Shown in pieces: positions 18,963-27,326 of a DNA stretch of 64,000 nt. This DNA comes from Trabulsiella odontotermitis (GTDB lineage: Bacteria; Pseudomonadota; Gammaproteobacteria; Enterobacterales; Enterobacteriaceae). How positions within the stretch are numbered: the stretch's first letter is position 1; every line of letters begins with the position of its first letter. Both the position numbers and the translations under genes were made by a program. The stretch spans positions 2,914,001-2,978,000 of the forward strand of contig NZ_CP125781.1 of NCBI RefSeq assembly GCF_030053895.1. The letters are read 5' to 3'. The notes under the pieces are model-generated. The model worked only from the letters and a program-made list of their open reading frames with translations. It ran no database searches and had not been told where the DNA came from.

Positions 18963-19747
18963 ACTTGCACCTCCCCGCTTAGCGTATACAGCGCATCAAG
19001 AAAGGCGGGTTCAAACGCTCCCGGCCCGTTGCCGTTTTGCGCAGCAATCTCGCCCGCCTGTTTCATCACGCCACAGGCGGTGGCGACATTAACCAGCCGA
19101 TCACCTGGCAGGGCGCAGAATGCAGCAACCACCGCCGACAGCGCGCAGCCGGTGCCGACCACGCGAGTCATCAGTGGAGAACCACCTGCAACAGCGAGGG
19201 TTCGCTCGCCGTCAGTGACATAATCCGTTTCCCCGGTTACAGCAACAATCGCACCACTTTGCTGCGCCAGTTTCTGCGCTGCCGGGACAGCGGCGGCGGC
19301 GGTGTCTGTGGTATCGACGCCACGCCCTCCCCGGCTCATTCCGGCGAGCGCCATAATTTCAGAGGCGTTGCCGCGAATGGCGGTAGGGTGCAAATTTAAA
19401 CTTTGCTGGCAAAAGCGGGTACGCAGCGACAACGCGCCGACGGCGACCGGATCCAGCGTCCAGGGTTTTCCCGCCTTAACGGAGCTGCCGATCGCCGCCT
19501 GCATCGCCGCAGCGCGGTCTGCTGTAAGAGTGCCGACGTTTATCAGCAACGCATCAGCGACAGCCGCAAACTCAGCGGCTTCGTCAGGATCAATCACCAT
19601 CGCCGGTGACGCGCCGAGCGCCAGCAGAACGTTAGCGGTAAAGGTCTGAACGACGTCATTGGTCATGCAGTGCACGAGCGGAGAACGGGTACGGAACGAT
19701 TGTAAGGATTGCGCGATAAGCGCCGGACTAAGCAGGTCAGATGGCAT
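18959..19747 (-). CDS. thiM: ThiM, hydroxyethylthiazole kinase
   Basis: 262 residues, the E. coli length. ThiM phosphorylates 4-methyl-5-(2-hydroxyethyl)thiazole so it can be salvaged for thiamine phosphate. Visible motifs are HCMTNDVVQTFTANVLLALG (substrate site), AIRGNASEIMALAG, VTGETDYVTDG and the ATP-site GTGCALSAVVAAFCALPGD. It is the first gene of thiMD, with a TPP riboswitch in its leader and the Shine-Dalgarno (GCAGGAG) placed to be sequestered by the expression platform. Confidence 0.96.
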   Translation of the reverse strand: MPSDLLSPALIAQSLQSFRTRSPLVHCMTNDVVQTFTANVLLALGASPAMVIDPDEAAEFAAVADALLINVGTLTADRAAAMQAAIGSSVKAGKPWTLDPVAVGALSLRTRFCQQSLNLHPTAIRGNASEIMALAGMSRGGRGVDTTDTAAAAVPAAQKLAQQSGAIVAVTGETDYVTDGERTLAVAGGSPLMTRVVGTGCALSAVVAAFCALPGDRLVNVATACGVMKQAGEIAAQNGNGPGAFEPAFLDALYTLSGEVQV

Positions 19748-20118
19748 GGTATGCTCCTGCCAGGTCGTGAAGAAGTGATGACCGGACAGGTCTCTGACTT
19801 CCCTACGCTGGCATTATCCAGATCAGGTGGTACGGGTCTTTCTCAGCCTTCACCGTGTGAAGGGCACCCCGAGTCATAGTATTTCGACTTGCAGAATAAG
19901 CAGGTCATCCGCAGGATGCAAGCGCTGCTCAGAAATCTGGTGATATCTGCCAACTGCCGGAGAAGTTCAGAGAAATCCGGTTATCCGTAGCGCTAATGTT
20001 CAACCTGGTTACAATTTTCCCTGAACATATTATTCTCTGGTTCGCTTAAGATAATCTTTCCCCTGCTCACGCCAGTGGTTATGCGGGGCTGGTACCAGAC
20101 TGATTTTGTGGAGAAATA
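19748..20118. other. Divergent intergenic region thiM / rcnB
   Basis: 371 bases without a gene. The thiM-proximal part is the TPP riboswitch and expression platform; the remaining 240 bases must hold the thiM and rcnB promoters. In E. coli this interval holds rcnR and rcnA; I see no trace of either coding sequence here. Confidence 0.7.
19796..19875 (-). ncRNA. TPP riboswitch (THI element) of thiMD
   Basis: On the minus strand the conserved aptamer reads ACTCGGGGTGCCC, then a variable stem (CTTCACACGGTGAAG), GCTGAGAAAGACCC, ACCTGATCTGGATAATGCC and AGCGTAGGGAAGTC. These are the hallmark CUGAGA and pyrophosphate-sensor GAU..GCGUAGGGA segments of the E. coli thiM element. TPP binding should expose an anti-Shine-Dalgarno that covers the thiM ribosome site, lowering translation of thiMD. 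Confidence 0.97.
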
Positions 20119-20448
20119 ATGGGTAAGTGTAGATTGCTGTTTCTCAGCGCACTGCTGGCAGTGGCGGGTGCAACCTGGGCCGCACCGGCAACGGTGTCGA
20201 CGTCAGGCATTCAAAAATATGAACTCGATGGATTTATCGCCGATTTTACCCACTTCAAAATCGGGGACACAGTGCCGGAGCTGTATCGCACTGATGAATA
20301 CAAGATTAAACAGTGGCAGTTGCGGAATCTGCCAGCACCCGATGCCGGAACGTACTGGACTTACATGGGTGAGAACTACGTGCTGGTTTCGGAGGCTGAC
20401 GGCAAAATCCTGAAAGCCTACGACGGTGATATTTTCTACCACCGCTGA
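20119..20448 (+). CDS. rcnB: RcnB-like periplasmic nickel/cobalt homeostasis protein
   Basis: 109 residues with a signal peptide (about 1-21, ending ATWAAP) and the RcnB domain: IADFTHFKIGDTVPELYRTD, then the conserved QWQLRNLPAPDAGTYW and a terminal IFYHR. It matches E. coli RcnB over its whole length. RcnB is a small periplasmic protein needed for correct nickel and cobalt export by RcnA. The pump gene rcnA and the repressor gene rcnR, its usual neighbours, are missing from this locus, so RcnB is an orphan here. They could lie elsewhere in the genome. It is convergent with mrp, with a perfect hairpin between. Confidence 0.9.
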   Translation: MGKCRLLFLSALLAVAGATWAAPATVSTSGIQKYELDGFIADFTHFKIGDTVPELYRTDEYKIKQWQLRNLPAPDAGTYWTYMGENYVLVSEADGKILKAYDGDIFYHR

Positions 20449-20454
20449 CGGACA

Positions 20455-20479
20455 GGTGCTACGCCACACGCGTAGCACC
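20455..20479. terminator. Bidirectional hairpin between rcnB and mrp
   Basis: A perfect 10-bp stem GGTGCTACGC/GCGTAGCACC with a 5-nt loop, centred between the convergent stop codons. There is no long T-run; the call rests on stem perfection and position. Confidence 0.55.
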
Positions 20480-20487
20480 CTCTGACG

Positions 20488-21597
20488 TTACACCGCGCGG
20501 AACGCAATCTCGCTCGGGATCACTTCGCCCATCCAGTACAGCTGCGAGGCCACGCGACCAGCCAGCTGACGATAGGATGCGGTAAATTCACTCTCCGGGC
20601 GGCTGACCACGGTCGGCGTACCTCGATCGAGATCTTCACGCAGGCTGATATGCAGCGGCATCTGACCGAGTAGCTCAGTGTGATACTGCTGCGCCAGCTT
20701 CTCTGCCCCACCAGTGCCGAAAATCGGCTCATGATGACCGCAGTTGCTGCAGATATGCATACTCATGTTTTCGACGATCCCCAGTACCGGCAGATCGACT
20801 TTCTCGAACATCACAATGCCTTTTTTGGCGTCGATCAGCGCCACGTCCTGCGGCGTCGTCACCACCACGGCACCGGTAACCGGGATATTCTGCGCCAGCG
20901 TCAGCTGGATATCGCCGGTGCCTGGCGGCATGTCCAGCACCAGATAGTCGAGATCCGGCCACAGGGTCTCCTGCAACATTTGCAACAGCGCTTTGCTGGC
21001 CATCGGGCCGCGCCACACCATCGCGTTATCATCAGTGACCAGATAACCGATTGAGTTCGTCGCCAGACCAAATTTCATGATTGGCGCCATATGGGTGCCA
21101 TCCGGCGACGTCGGGCGCTGATCTTCCGCGCCTAACATCATCGGCACCGACGGGCCATAAATGTCAGCATCGAGAATACCAACTTTCGCCCCTTCCGCCG
21201 CCAGCGCCAGCGCCAGGTTGACCGCCGTGGAGGATTTCCCCACGCCGCCTTTACCGGAGCTGATGGCAATAATATTTTTCACGCCGTTGACGCCCGGCTG
21301 ATTCTTCACGCGTTTCATCGTGGCAATGCTGTGTGACAGCTTCCAGTCGATCGCTTTCGCACCAGTGATGCGCAGCAGCTCAGCGCTGCATTCGTCTTTC
21401 AGCGCTTCAAACGCGCTCTGCCAGACAAACGGCATCTGAATTTCGATATGCACAACGTCGTCCAGCAGGGCGACATGATGCAACGCCTTCAGCGTCGTCA
21501 GGTTGTGCTTCAGGGTTGGGTGCTGAAAATTGGCCAGCGTCCCGGCGACCATCGCACGCAGGCGCTCCGGGGAAGTGGCCTGGGATTGTGAACTCAT
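20488..21597 (-). CDS. mrp: Mrp (ApbC), iron-sulfur cluster carrier ATPase
   Basis: 369 residues, the E. coli length. Mrp is a cytoplasmic P-loop NTPase of the Mrp/NBP35 group that binds and delivers [4Fe-4S] clusters. An N-terminal MIP18-like domain (about 10-95) precedes the deviant Walker A SGKGGVGKS (114-122). DADIYGPSVP and DMPPGTGDIQ follow, then the cluster-binding pair CSNCG at roughly residue 280. The start at 21597 gives the family N-terminus; a longer frame to 21639 lacks homology. It is divergent from metG across a 136-bp gap, as in E. coli. Confidence 0.96.
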   Translation of the reverse strand: MSSQSQATSPERLRAMVAGTLANFQHPTLKHNLTTLKALHHVALLDDVVHIEIQMPFVWQSAFEALKDECSAELLRITGAKAIDWKLSHSIATMKRVKNQPGVNGVKNIIAISSGKGGVGKSSTAVNLALALAAEGAKVGILDADIYGPSVPMMLGAEDQRPTSPDGTHMAPIMKFGLATNSIGYLVTDDNAMVWRGPMASKALLQMLQETLWPDLDYLVLDMPPGTGDIQLTLAQNIPVTGAVVVTTPQDVALIDAKKGIVMFEKVDLPVLGIVENMSMHICSNCGHHEPIFGTGGAEKLAQQYHTELLGQMPLHISLREDLDRGTPTVVSRPESEFTASYRQLAGRVASQLYWMGEVIPSEIAFRAV

Positions 21598-21733
21598 CCC
21601 GACTCCTTTGTTCTTGTGAGTAAACGCGTTAATCAACAAGTTTACCTGAAAGGCTCAGGTTTGTGCTTACTTAATAATGACCCTTTTGGTAATATCGAAA
21701 GCCCTTTTCACTATCAAAGAAGTAATATCCACT

Positions 21734-23767
21734 ATGACTCATGTCGCGAAAAAAATTCTGGTAACGTGCGCGCTGCCGTACGCCAACGGCTCAATCCACC
21801 TCGGCCACATGCTGGAGCATATCCAGGCTGATGTCTGGGTCCGTTACCAGCGAATGCGCGGCCACGAGGTTAACTTCATCTGTGCGGACGATGCTCACGG
21901 CACGCCAATCATGCTGAAAGCGCAGCAACTGGGGATCACCCCGGAGCAGATGATTACCGAAATGAGTCAGGAGCATCAGACCGATTTTGCTGGCTTTGAT
22001 ATCAGCTATAACAACTATCACTCCACGCACAGCGACGAAAACCGCGAGCTGTCGGAGCTGATTTACACGCGCCTGAAAGAGAACGGTTTTATTAAAAACC
22101 GCACCATTTCTCAGCTCTACGATCCGGAAAAAGGTATGTTCCTGCCGGACCGTTTTGTGAAAGGCACCTGCCCGAGATGTAAATCCCCGGATCAGTACGG
22201 CGATAACTGCGAAGTGTGCGGCGCGACCTACAGCCCGACCGAGCTTATCGATCCGAAATCCGTGGTCTCCGGCGCGACGCCAGTGATGCGTGAATCCGAA
22301 CACTTCTTCTTTGACCTGCCGTCATTCAGCGAAATGCTGCAGGCGTGGACCCGTAGCGGCGCGCTGCAGGAGCAGGTGGCGAATAAAATGCAGGAATGGT
22401 TTGAATCCGGCCTGCAGCAGTGGGATATCTCCCGCGATGCGCCGTACTTCGGTTTTGAAATTCCAAACGCGCCGGGCAAATATTTCTACGTCTGGCTGGA
22501 TGCGCCAATTGGTTACATGGGCTCTTTCAAGAACCTGTGCGACAAGCGCGGCGACACCGTCAGCTTTGACGAATACTGGAAGAAAGACTCCGACGCCGAA
22601 CTGTACCATTTCATCGGCAAAGACATCGTTTACTTCCACAGCCTGTTCTGGCCGGCGATGCTTGAAGGCAGCGGTTTCCGCAAACCAACTAATCTGTTCG
22701 TTCACGGCTATGTGACGGTGAACGGCGCGAAGATGTCGAAATCTCGCGGCACCTTCATCAAGGCCAGCACCTGGCTGAACCATTTTGACGCCGACAGCCT
22801 GCGTTACTACTACACGGCGAAACTCTCTTCCCGCATCGACGACATCGACCTGAACCTGGAAGATTTCGTGCAGCGCGTGAATGCCGACATCGTCAACAAA
22901 GTGGTTAACCTGGCCTCGCGTAACGCGGGCTTTATCGCCAAACGTTTTGATGGCGTGCTGGCGGCTGAACTGGCTGACCCGGCGCTGTATCAGACCTTCG
23001 TTGACGCCGCAGACACCATCGCGGACGCGTGGGAAAGCCGTGAATTCGGTAAAGCGATTCGTGAGATCATGGCGCTGGCCGATGTCGCTAACCGCTATGT
23101 GGACGATCAGGCACCGTGGGTGGTGGCGAAGCAGGAAGGCCGCGACGCCGATCTACAGGCCATTTGTACCATGGGTCTGAATATGTTCCGCGTGTTGATG
23201 ACCTGGCTGAAGCCGGTGCTGCCGTCACTGACTGAACGCGCTGAAGCATTCCTCAATACCGAACTGACCTGGGATGCAATTCAGCAGCCGCTGCTCAGTC
23301 ACAAGGTGAACACCTTCAAAGCACTGTATAACCGCATTGAGATGAAACAGGTCGATGCGCTGGTGGAAGCCTCGAAAGAAGAGGTGAAAGCTGCTGCCGC
23401 ACCGGTCACCGGCCCGCTGGCGGACGATCCGATTCAGGAAACCATCACCTTTGATGATTTCGCGAAAGTGGATTTGCGTATCGCGCTGATTGAAAATGCG
23501 GAATTCGTTGACGGCTCCGACAAGCTGTTGCGCCTGACGCTGGATCTCGGCGGCGAGAAACGTAACGTCTTCTCCGGCATTCGTTCCGCGTACCCGGAAC
23601 CGCAGGCGCTGATTGGCCGTCTGACGGTGATGGTCGCCAACCTGGCGCCGCGTAAAATGCGCTTTGGCATCTCTGAAGGGATGGTGATGGCCGCCGGTCC
23701 TGGCGGGAAAGACATCTTCCTGTTAAGCCCGGACAGCGGTGCGCAGCCGGGCCAGCAGGTCAAATAA
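21734..23767 (+). CDS. metG: MetG, methionyl-tRNA synthetase
   Basis: 677 residues, the E. coli length. A class I aminoacyl-tRNA synthetase charging tRNA-Met and tRNA-fMet. The HIGH motif appears as HLGH (22-25), a zinc knuckle CPRC..CEVCG at about 145-161, KMSKS near residue 333, and a C-terminal tRNA-binding/dimerisation domain (about 575-677). Start ATG 21734 aligns with E. coli; 19 extra in-frame codons upstream lack homology. Only 35 bases separate its stop from the convergent rlmC, which is not a metG neighbour in E. coli or Salmonella. This is the synteny junction of the window. Confidence 0.98.
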   Translation: MTHVAKKILVTCALPYANGSIHLGHMLEHIQADVWVRYQRMRGHEVNFICADDAHGTPIMLKAQQLGITPEQMITEMSQEHQTDFAGFDISYNNYHSTHSDENRELSELIYTRLKENGFIKNRTISQLYDPEKGMFLPDRFVKGTCPRCKSPDQYGDNCEVCGATYSPTELIDPKSVVSGATPVMRESEHFFFDLPSFSEMLQAWTRSGALQEQVANKMQEWFESGLQQWDISRDAPYFGFEIPNAPGKYFYVWLDAPIGYMGSFKNLCDKRGDTVSFDEYWKKDSDAELYHFIGKDIVYFHSLFWPAMLEGSGFRKPTNLFVHGYVTVNGAKMSKSRGTFIKASTWLNHFDADSLRYYYTAKLSSRIDDIDLNLEDFVQRVNADIVNKVVNLASRNAGFIAKRFDGVLAAELADPALYQTFVDAADTIADAWESREFGKAIREIMALADVANRYVDDQAPWVVAKQEGRDADLQAICTMGLNMFRVLMTWLKPVLPSLTERAEAFLNTELTWDAIQQPLLSHKVNTFKALYNRIEMKQVDALVEASKEEVKAAAAPVTGPLADDPIQETITFDDFAKVDLRIALIENAEFVDGSDKLLRLTLDLGGEKRNVFSGIRSAYPEPQALIGRLTVMVANLAPRKMRFGISEGMVMAAGPGGKDIFLLSPDSGAQPGQQVK

Positions 23768-23778
23768 CGCTTTCACTC

Positions 23779-23808
23779 TCGGGCAACGTTACGTTGCCCG
23801 ATTTATTT
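23779..23808. terminator. Terminator between metG and rlmC
   Basis: An 11-bp perfect inverted repeat TCGGGCAACGT/ACGTTGCCCGA (effective loop GTTAC) followed on the plus strand by TTTATTTCT. It is a good intrinsic terminator for metG and reaches into the rlmC stop codon. It sits exactly at the rearrangement junction. Confidence 0.8.
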
Positions 23809-24939
23809 CTCGTCAACTCTGATCAACAACGTCAGCACTTCATAATGGGCGGTATGCGGAAACATATCGAACAGTTGTACTCGCTCAATGCGGTACCCCG
23901 AAAGATGGCGAAAATCACTGGCCATCGTCTGCGCATTACAACTCGAATAGATGATAAATGACGGCGCCATCTGGCTCAGGTAGTCGCACAGCGCTTTACC
24001 GATGCCGCGTCGCGGCGGGTTGACCAGCACCAGATCGGGAATATCGCCCTGCCCGGTGGCAAACCGCGTGGAGTCCAGCGCCTGAAAATGCAGGTTTTGC
24101 AACCCCAGTTCCGCCGCTGACTGTTTCGCGCAGGCAATAGCTTCTGGCGAAATTTCAATACCGGTTAAGGTCATCTCCGGCGTTGCGCAATGCAGACCAA
24201 AACCGCCGACGCCACAGAACAGATCCCACATATGCTGAACCGGCAGTTGCCGCACCCAGTCGCGGGCGGTGGCATACAGCTGGCTCGCCACCGTCGGGTT
24301 GGTCTGGAAAAAACTTTGTGGGCGGATCCACAGCGGGACGCCGTTAAACGTCTCCGCCAGTGCCTGCTGTTCCGTAAAGAAGATCTCCTGCTCCCCTTCC
24401 ATGATGGCCATATGCACCGGCTGAATATTGGCAGTGATCACCTTAAGCTGCGGCAATTGTGCCTTCAGCCATGGCAAGGCCACGCGTAACTGCTCCAGTT
24501 TGCTTTCCGAACGCAGCACAAAACGCAGCATCATGCCGCCGTCGCGCTGGCTTTCGGTCAGCAGCAGATACTTCAGCTCACCGCGTTTACGGGCGACGTT
24601 ATAGGGCGTCAGCCCTGCGCGGGCAATAAACGGTTTGAGGGCGGCAAACACCGGGTAAAACGAGGCCGGATAGAGCGGACAGGCGGTCAGATCTTCCGGC
24701 GTGCCGTCACGGTGTAACATGCCGAGTAGCGGTTTTTCCACGCTACCGCTGACCACCATTTTGGCTTTATTACGAAACCCCTGCTCCGAGCCACTGACCG
24801 GCGCACACCACGCTGTCACCGGCATGGACGCCAGCAGATGGCAGAGATCATCCATTTTTGCCGTGAGTTGTTCGCTGATCGGCTGCGCTATCCACTGACA
24901 GGAGCGACAACGACCAGCATCATAGAGTGCGCACTGCAT
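23803..24939 (-). CDS. rlmC: RlmC (RumB), 23S rRNA m5U747 methyltransferase
   Basis: 378 residues (E. coli 375). An SAM-dependent RNA m5U methyltransferase that modifies U747 of 23S rRNA. The [4Fe-4S] ligands are the N-terminal C3, C11 and C14 (MQCALYDAGRCRSC) plus the cysteine of TACPLYPASF. The SAM site is DLFCGVGGFGLHC, NPPRRG is the motif IV equivalent, and SSCNAQT holds the catalytic cysteine. It runs downstream of potFGHI-ybjO on the same strand. In E. coli its 3' neighbour is artJ; here it is metG. Confidence 0.96.
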   Translation of the reverse strand: MQCALYDAGRCRSCQWIAQPISEQLTAKMDDLCHLLASMPVTAWCAPVSGSEQGFRNKAKMVVSGSVEKPLLGMLHRDGTPEDLTACPLYPASFYPVFAALKPFIARAGLTPYNVARKRGELKYLLLTESQRDGGMMLRFVLRSESKLEQLRVALPWLKAQLPQLKVITANIQPVHMAIMEGEQEIFFTEQQALAETFNGVPLWIRPQSFFQTNPTVASQLYATARDWVRQLPVQHMWDLFCGVGGFGLHCATPEMTLTGIEISPEAIACAKQSAAELGLQNLHFQALDSTRFATGQGDIPDLVLVNPPRRGIGKALCDYLSQMAPSFIIYSSCNAQTMASDFRHLSGYRIERVQLFDMFPHTAHYEVLTLLIRVDEK

Positions 24940-24981
24940 ACCAAAGCCTTAATGAATTCAGGGGCGGGGATTGTATCACCG

Positions 24982-25455
24982 TTATTGTAAGCGGAAAAAC
25001 CGACGGCTCGCGGAGGGGATAAAAAGCAGAAGCAGCACCAGGATATCAGGAAGTTTTTGCATCATCAGCGAGCGGAAAATTTCCCGTTTCGAGCCACCGG
25101 CGATGCTGAAAAGTTCCGGATAACCGTACCCGAGCGACGATGCCCAGAGATAACCGGTGGTGATAATTTGCGTCAGCAGATACAGCCAGCGCGCCCAGTT
25201 GCGCCCTTTCACCAGCGAAAAAGCGCAGTAAATTTCGATAAACACCAGCGCCAGGCTACTGAGGAAAACCAGCGTCAGGCTCCACGTCTGCACACTACGG
25301 TGAATAAATTCCCCGATGCCGCGGATGCCGAGCAGGTTGAAGATCATCAGTAAATCCAGCGCCCGGATCAGGATAATGGCGAGCGCCGCCACCTGCACAA
25401 TGGCAGGGACGTTCATGCGGGCATGCGACTGACGTGTTTTGGTAAAAAATCCCAC
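24982..25455 (-). CDS. ybjO: YbjO, DUF2593 inner-membrane protein
   Basis: 157 residues, four predicted membrane helices (about 20-42, 58-80, 88-108, 133-150). It matches E. coli YbjO (162 aa) over nearly its full length; the function is unknown. I chose the GTG at 25455 because GGGAAG lies 6 bp upstream and no ATG is available before the homologous block; the E. coli protein has about five more N-terminal residues. It lies in a row after potI on the same strand, 66 bp away, and may be expressed from the pot promoter. Confidence 0.88.
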   Translation of the reverse strand: MGFFTKTRQSHARMNVPAIVQVAALAIILIRALDLLMIFNLLGIRGIGEFIHRSVQTWSLTLVFLSSLALVFIEIYCAFSLVKGRNWARWLYLLTQIITTGYLWASSLGYGYPELFSIAGGSKREIFRSLMMQKLPDILVLLLLFIPSASRRFFRLQ

Positions 25456-25521
25456 AGCTGACTTCCCTGAAAACTGTGCCGCGACGGGCGCGGCACTTTC
25501 GCGGAGGAAATAGTAAATCCT

Positions 25522-26367
25522 TCAGCCACGTCTTGCACGCTGGATATCGCGCACCCGCTGCTTTTCTGCGCGAGCCATTAAATACCAGGCGATTAAACCA
25601 ACAATCCCCACTACACCGAGGATCAACGTTGCCAGGGCGTTAATCTCCGGGTTAACCCCCATACGCACACTGGAGAAAACCAGCATCGGCAAGGTGGTGG
25701 CACCCGGACCGGAGACGAAACTCGCGATCACCAGATCATCAAGCGACAGCGTGAACGCCAGCAGCCAGCCGGAAATCACCGCGGGCATAATCATCGGCAG
25801 CGTAATGATGAAAAAGACCTTCAGCGGCGTGGCGCCAAGATCCATCGCCGCCTCTTCGATGGAGCGATCCAGCTCACGCAGACGCGAGGAGATCACCACC
25901 GCCACATACGCCGTACAGAAAGTGACGTGCGCCAGCCAGATGGTCAGCATACCGCGTTCAGACGGCCAGCCGATGGCGTGACCGAGGGCGACAAACAGCA
26001 ACAACAGCGACAGACCGGTGATCACGTCCGGCATGACCAGCGGCGCGGTGATCATAAAGGCAAAACCGTTGGAGCCGCGAAAACGCCCGAAACGTACCAT
26101 TACTACAGCAGCAATGGTGCCGAGGATCGCCGCTATGGTCGCCGCCAGCGCCGCGATGGTCAGACTCAGCCCCACGGCGCTCATCATGGCGTCGTCATGA
26201 AACAGTTCGCTGTACCAGCGCGTGGACCAGCCGGCCCACACCGTCACCAGTTTTGAACTGTTAAAGGAGTAGATCACCAGCATCAGCATTGGCGCATACA
26301 GAAAGGTAAACCCGAGCACCAGAATAAAAATACGCCACGGGGAGCGCACTACTGGCAGATTGTTCAT
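25522..26367 (-). CDS. potI: PotI, putrescine ABC permease
   Basis: 281 residues, six helices. One of the two permease subunits of the PotFGHI putrescine importer. The binding-protein-dependent transport motif EAAMDLGATPLKVFFIITLP is the EAA loop that contacts the ATPase PotG. It overlaps the potH stop by 4 bp. Start, length and sequence follow E. coli closely. Confidence 0.97.
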   Translation of the reverse strand: MNNLPVVRSPWRIFILVLGFTFLYAPMLMLVIYSFNSSKLVTVWAGWSTRWYSELFHDDAMMSAVGLSLTIAALAATIAAILGTIAAVVMVRFGRFRGSNGFAFMITAPLVMPDVITGLSLLLLFVALGHAIGWPSERGMLTIWLAHVTFCTAYVAVVISSRLRELDRSIEEAAMDLGATPLKVFFIITLPMIMPAVISGWLLAFTLSLDDLVIASFVSGPGATTLPMLVFSSVRMGVNPEINALATLILGVVGIVGLIAWYLMARAEKQRVRDIQRARRG

Positions 26368-27317
26368 CCGTGTTCCCCCATTTGTTTTTGCTGATGCTTA
26401 TGGAACCACATGATCGGCACAATCAGCAGCAGCAACATGATAATCGCCACCGCAGACGCCACCGGCCAGTCACGGTTATTGAAGAATTCCTGCCACAGTA
26501 CGCGACCAATCATGATACTGTCTGGCCCACCGAGCAGTTCCGGGATCACAAACTCCCCGACCGCCGGAATGAACACCAGCATCGAACCGGCAATAATGCC
26601 GCCCTTGGTTAACGGCACAATCACGCTGAAGAAGGTTTTCAGCGGACGCGCGCCGAGATCGAGCGAGGCTTCCACCAGCGAGTAGTCAATACGGGTCAGC
26701 GCGGTGTAAATCGGCAGCACCATGAACGGCATATAGGCATAGACAATCCCGATGTACACCGCGAGATTGGTGTGCAGGATCGTCAGCGGCTGATCGATAA
26801 TTCCCGCCCACATCAGGAAATTATTCAGTACGCCGTTGTTTTTCAGGATCCCCATCCAGGCATACACGCGAATCAAGAACGAGGTCCACGACGGCAAAAT
26901 CACCAGCAACAACAGGATATTGCGTGTGGACGGTCGGCTGTGCGCCACCGCCCAGGCCAGCGGGTAACCCAACAGCAGACAACAGAACGTGGAGATCGCC
27001 GCCACCTGCAGCGACTGCAGGTACGCTTCAAAATAGAGCGGATCATCAGTCAGTTGCAGGAAATTGCCGATGTTCAGCGTCAGGCTGAGCTGGTCGTCCG
27101 CCCATTCCAGCAGGTCAGTATACGGCGGGATCGCCCGCGCCATCTCGGCAAGGCTGATTTTGAACACAATCAGGAACGGCAGCAAAAACAGCAGGATCAG
27201 CCAGATGTACGGCAGCGCGATCACCAGCTTGCGACCATGCAGCATCTGCATACGCGCCAGCCACGGTGCAAATCCCGTCGGTTTTATGGCGCGAACAGGT
27301 GGTTCTAATGTACTCAT
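26364..27317 (-). CDS. potH: PotH, putrescine ABC permease
   Basis: 317 residues, the E. coli length. The second permease subunit of PotFGHI, with a first helix YIWLILLFLLPFLIVFKISL, a cytoplasmic EAA loop (EASLDLGARPLKTFFSVIVP) and a last helix VAIIMLLLLIVPIMWF. It pairs with PotI in the membrane to form the pore. It starts 9 bp after potG stops. Confidence 0.97.
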   Translation of the reverse strand: MSTLEPPVRAIKPTGFAPWLARMQMLHGRKLVIALPYIWLILLFLLPFLIVFKISLAEMARAIPPYTDLLEWADDQLSLTLNIGNFLQLTDDPLYFEAYLQSLQVAAISTFCCLLLGYPLAWAVAHSRPSTRNILLLLVILPSWTSFLIRVYAWMGILKNNGVLNNFLMWAGIIDQPLTILHTNLAVYIGIVYAYMPFMVLPIYTALTRIDYSLVEASLDLGARPLKTFFSVIVPLTKGGIIAGSMLVFIPAVGEFVIPELLGGPDSIMIGRVLWQEFFNNRDWPVASAVAIIMLLLLIVPIMWFHKHQQKQMGEHG

Positions 27318-27326
27318 CGCCCCTCC

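Noticed and set aside
21677..21733. Longer N-terminus for metG
   Set aside because: The 19 extra codons precede the conserved MTxVAKKILVTCALPYA start and lack homology.
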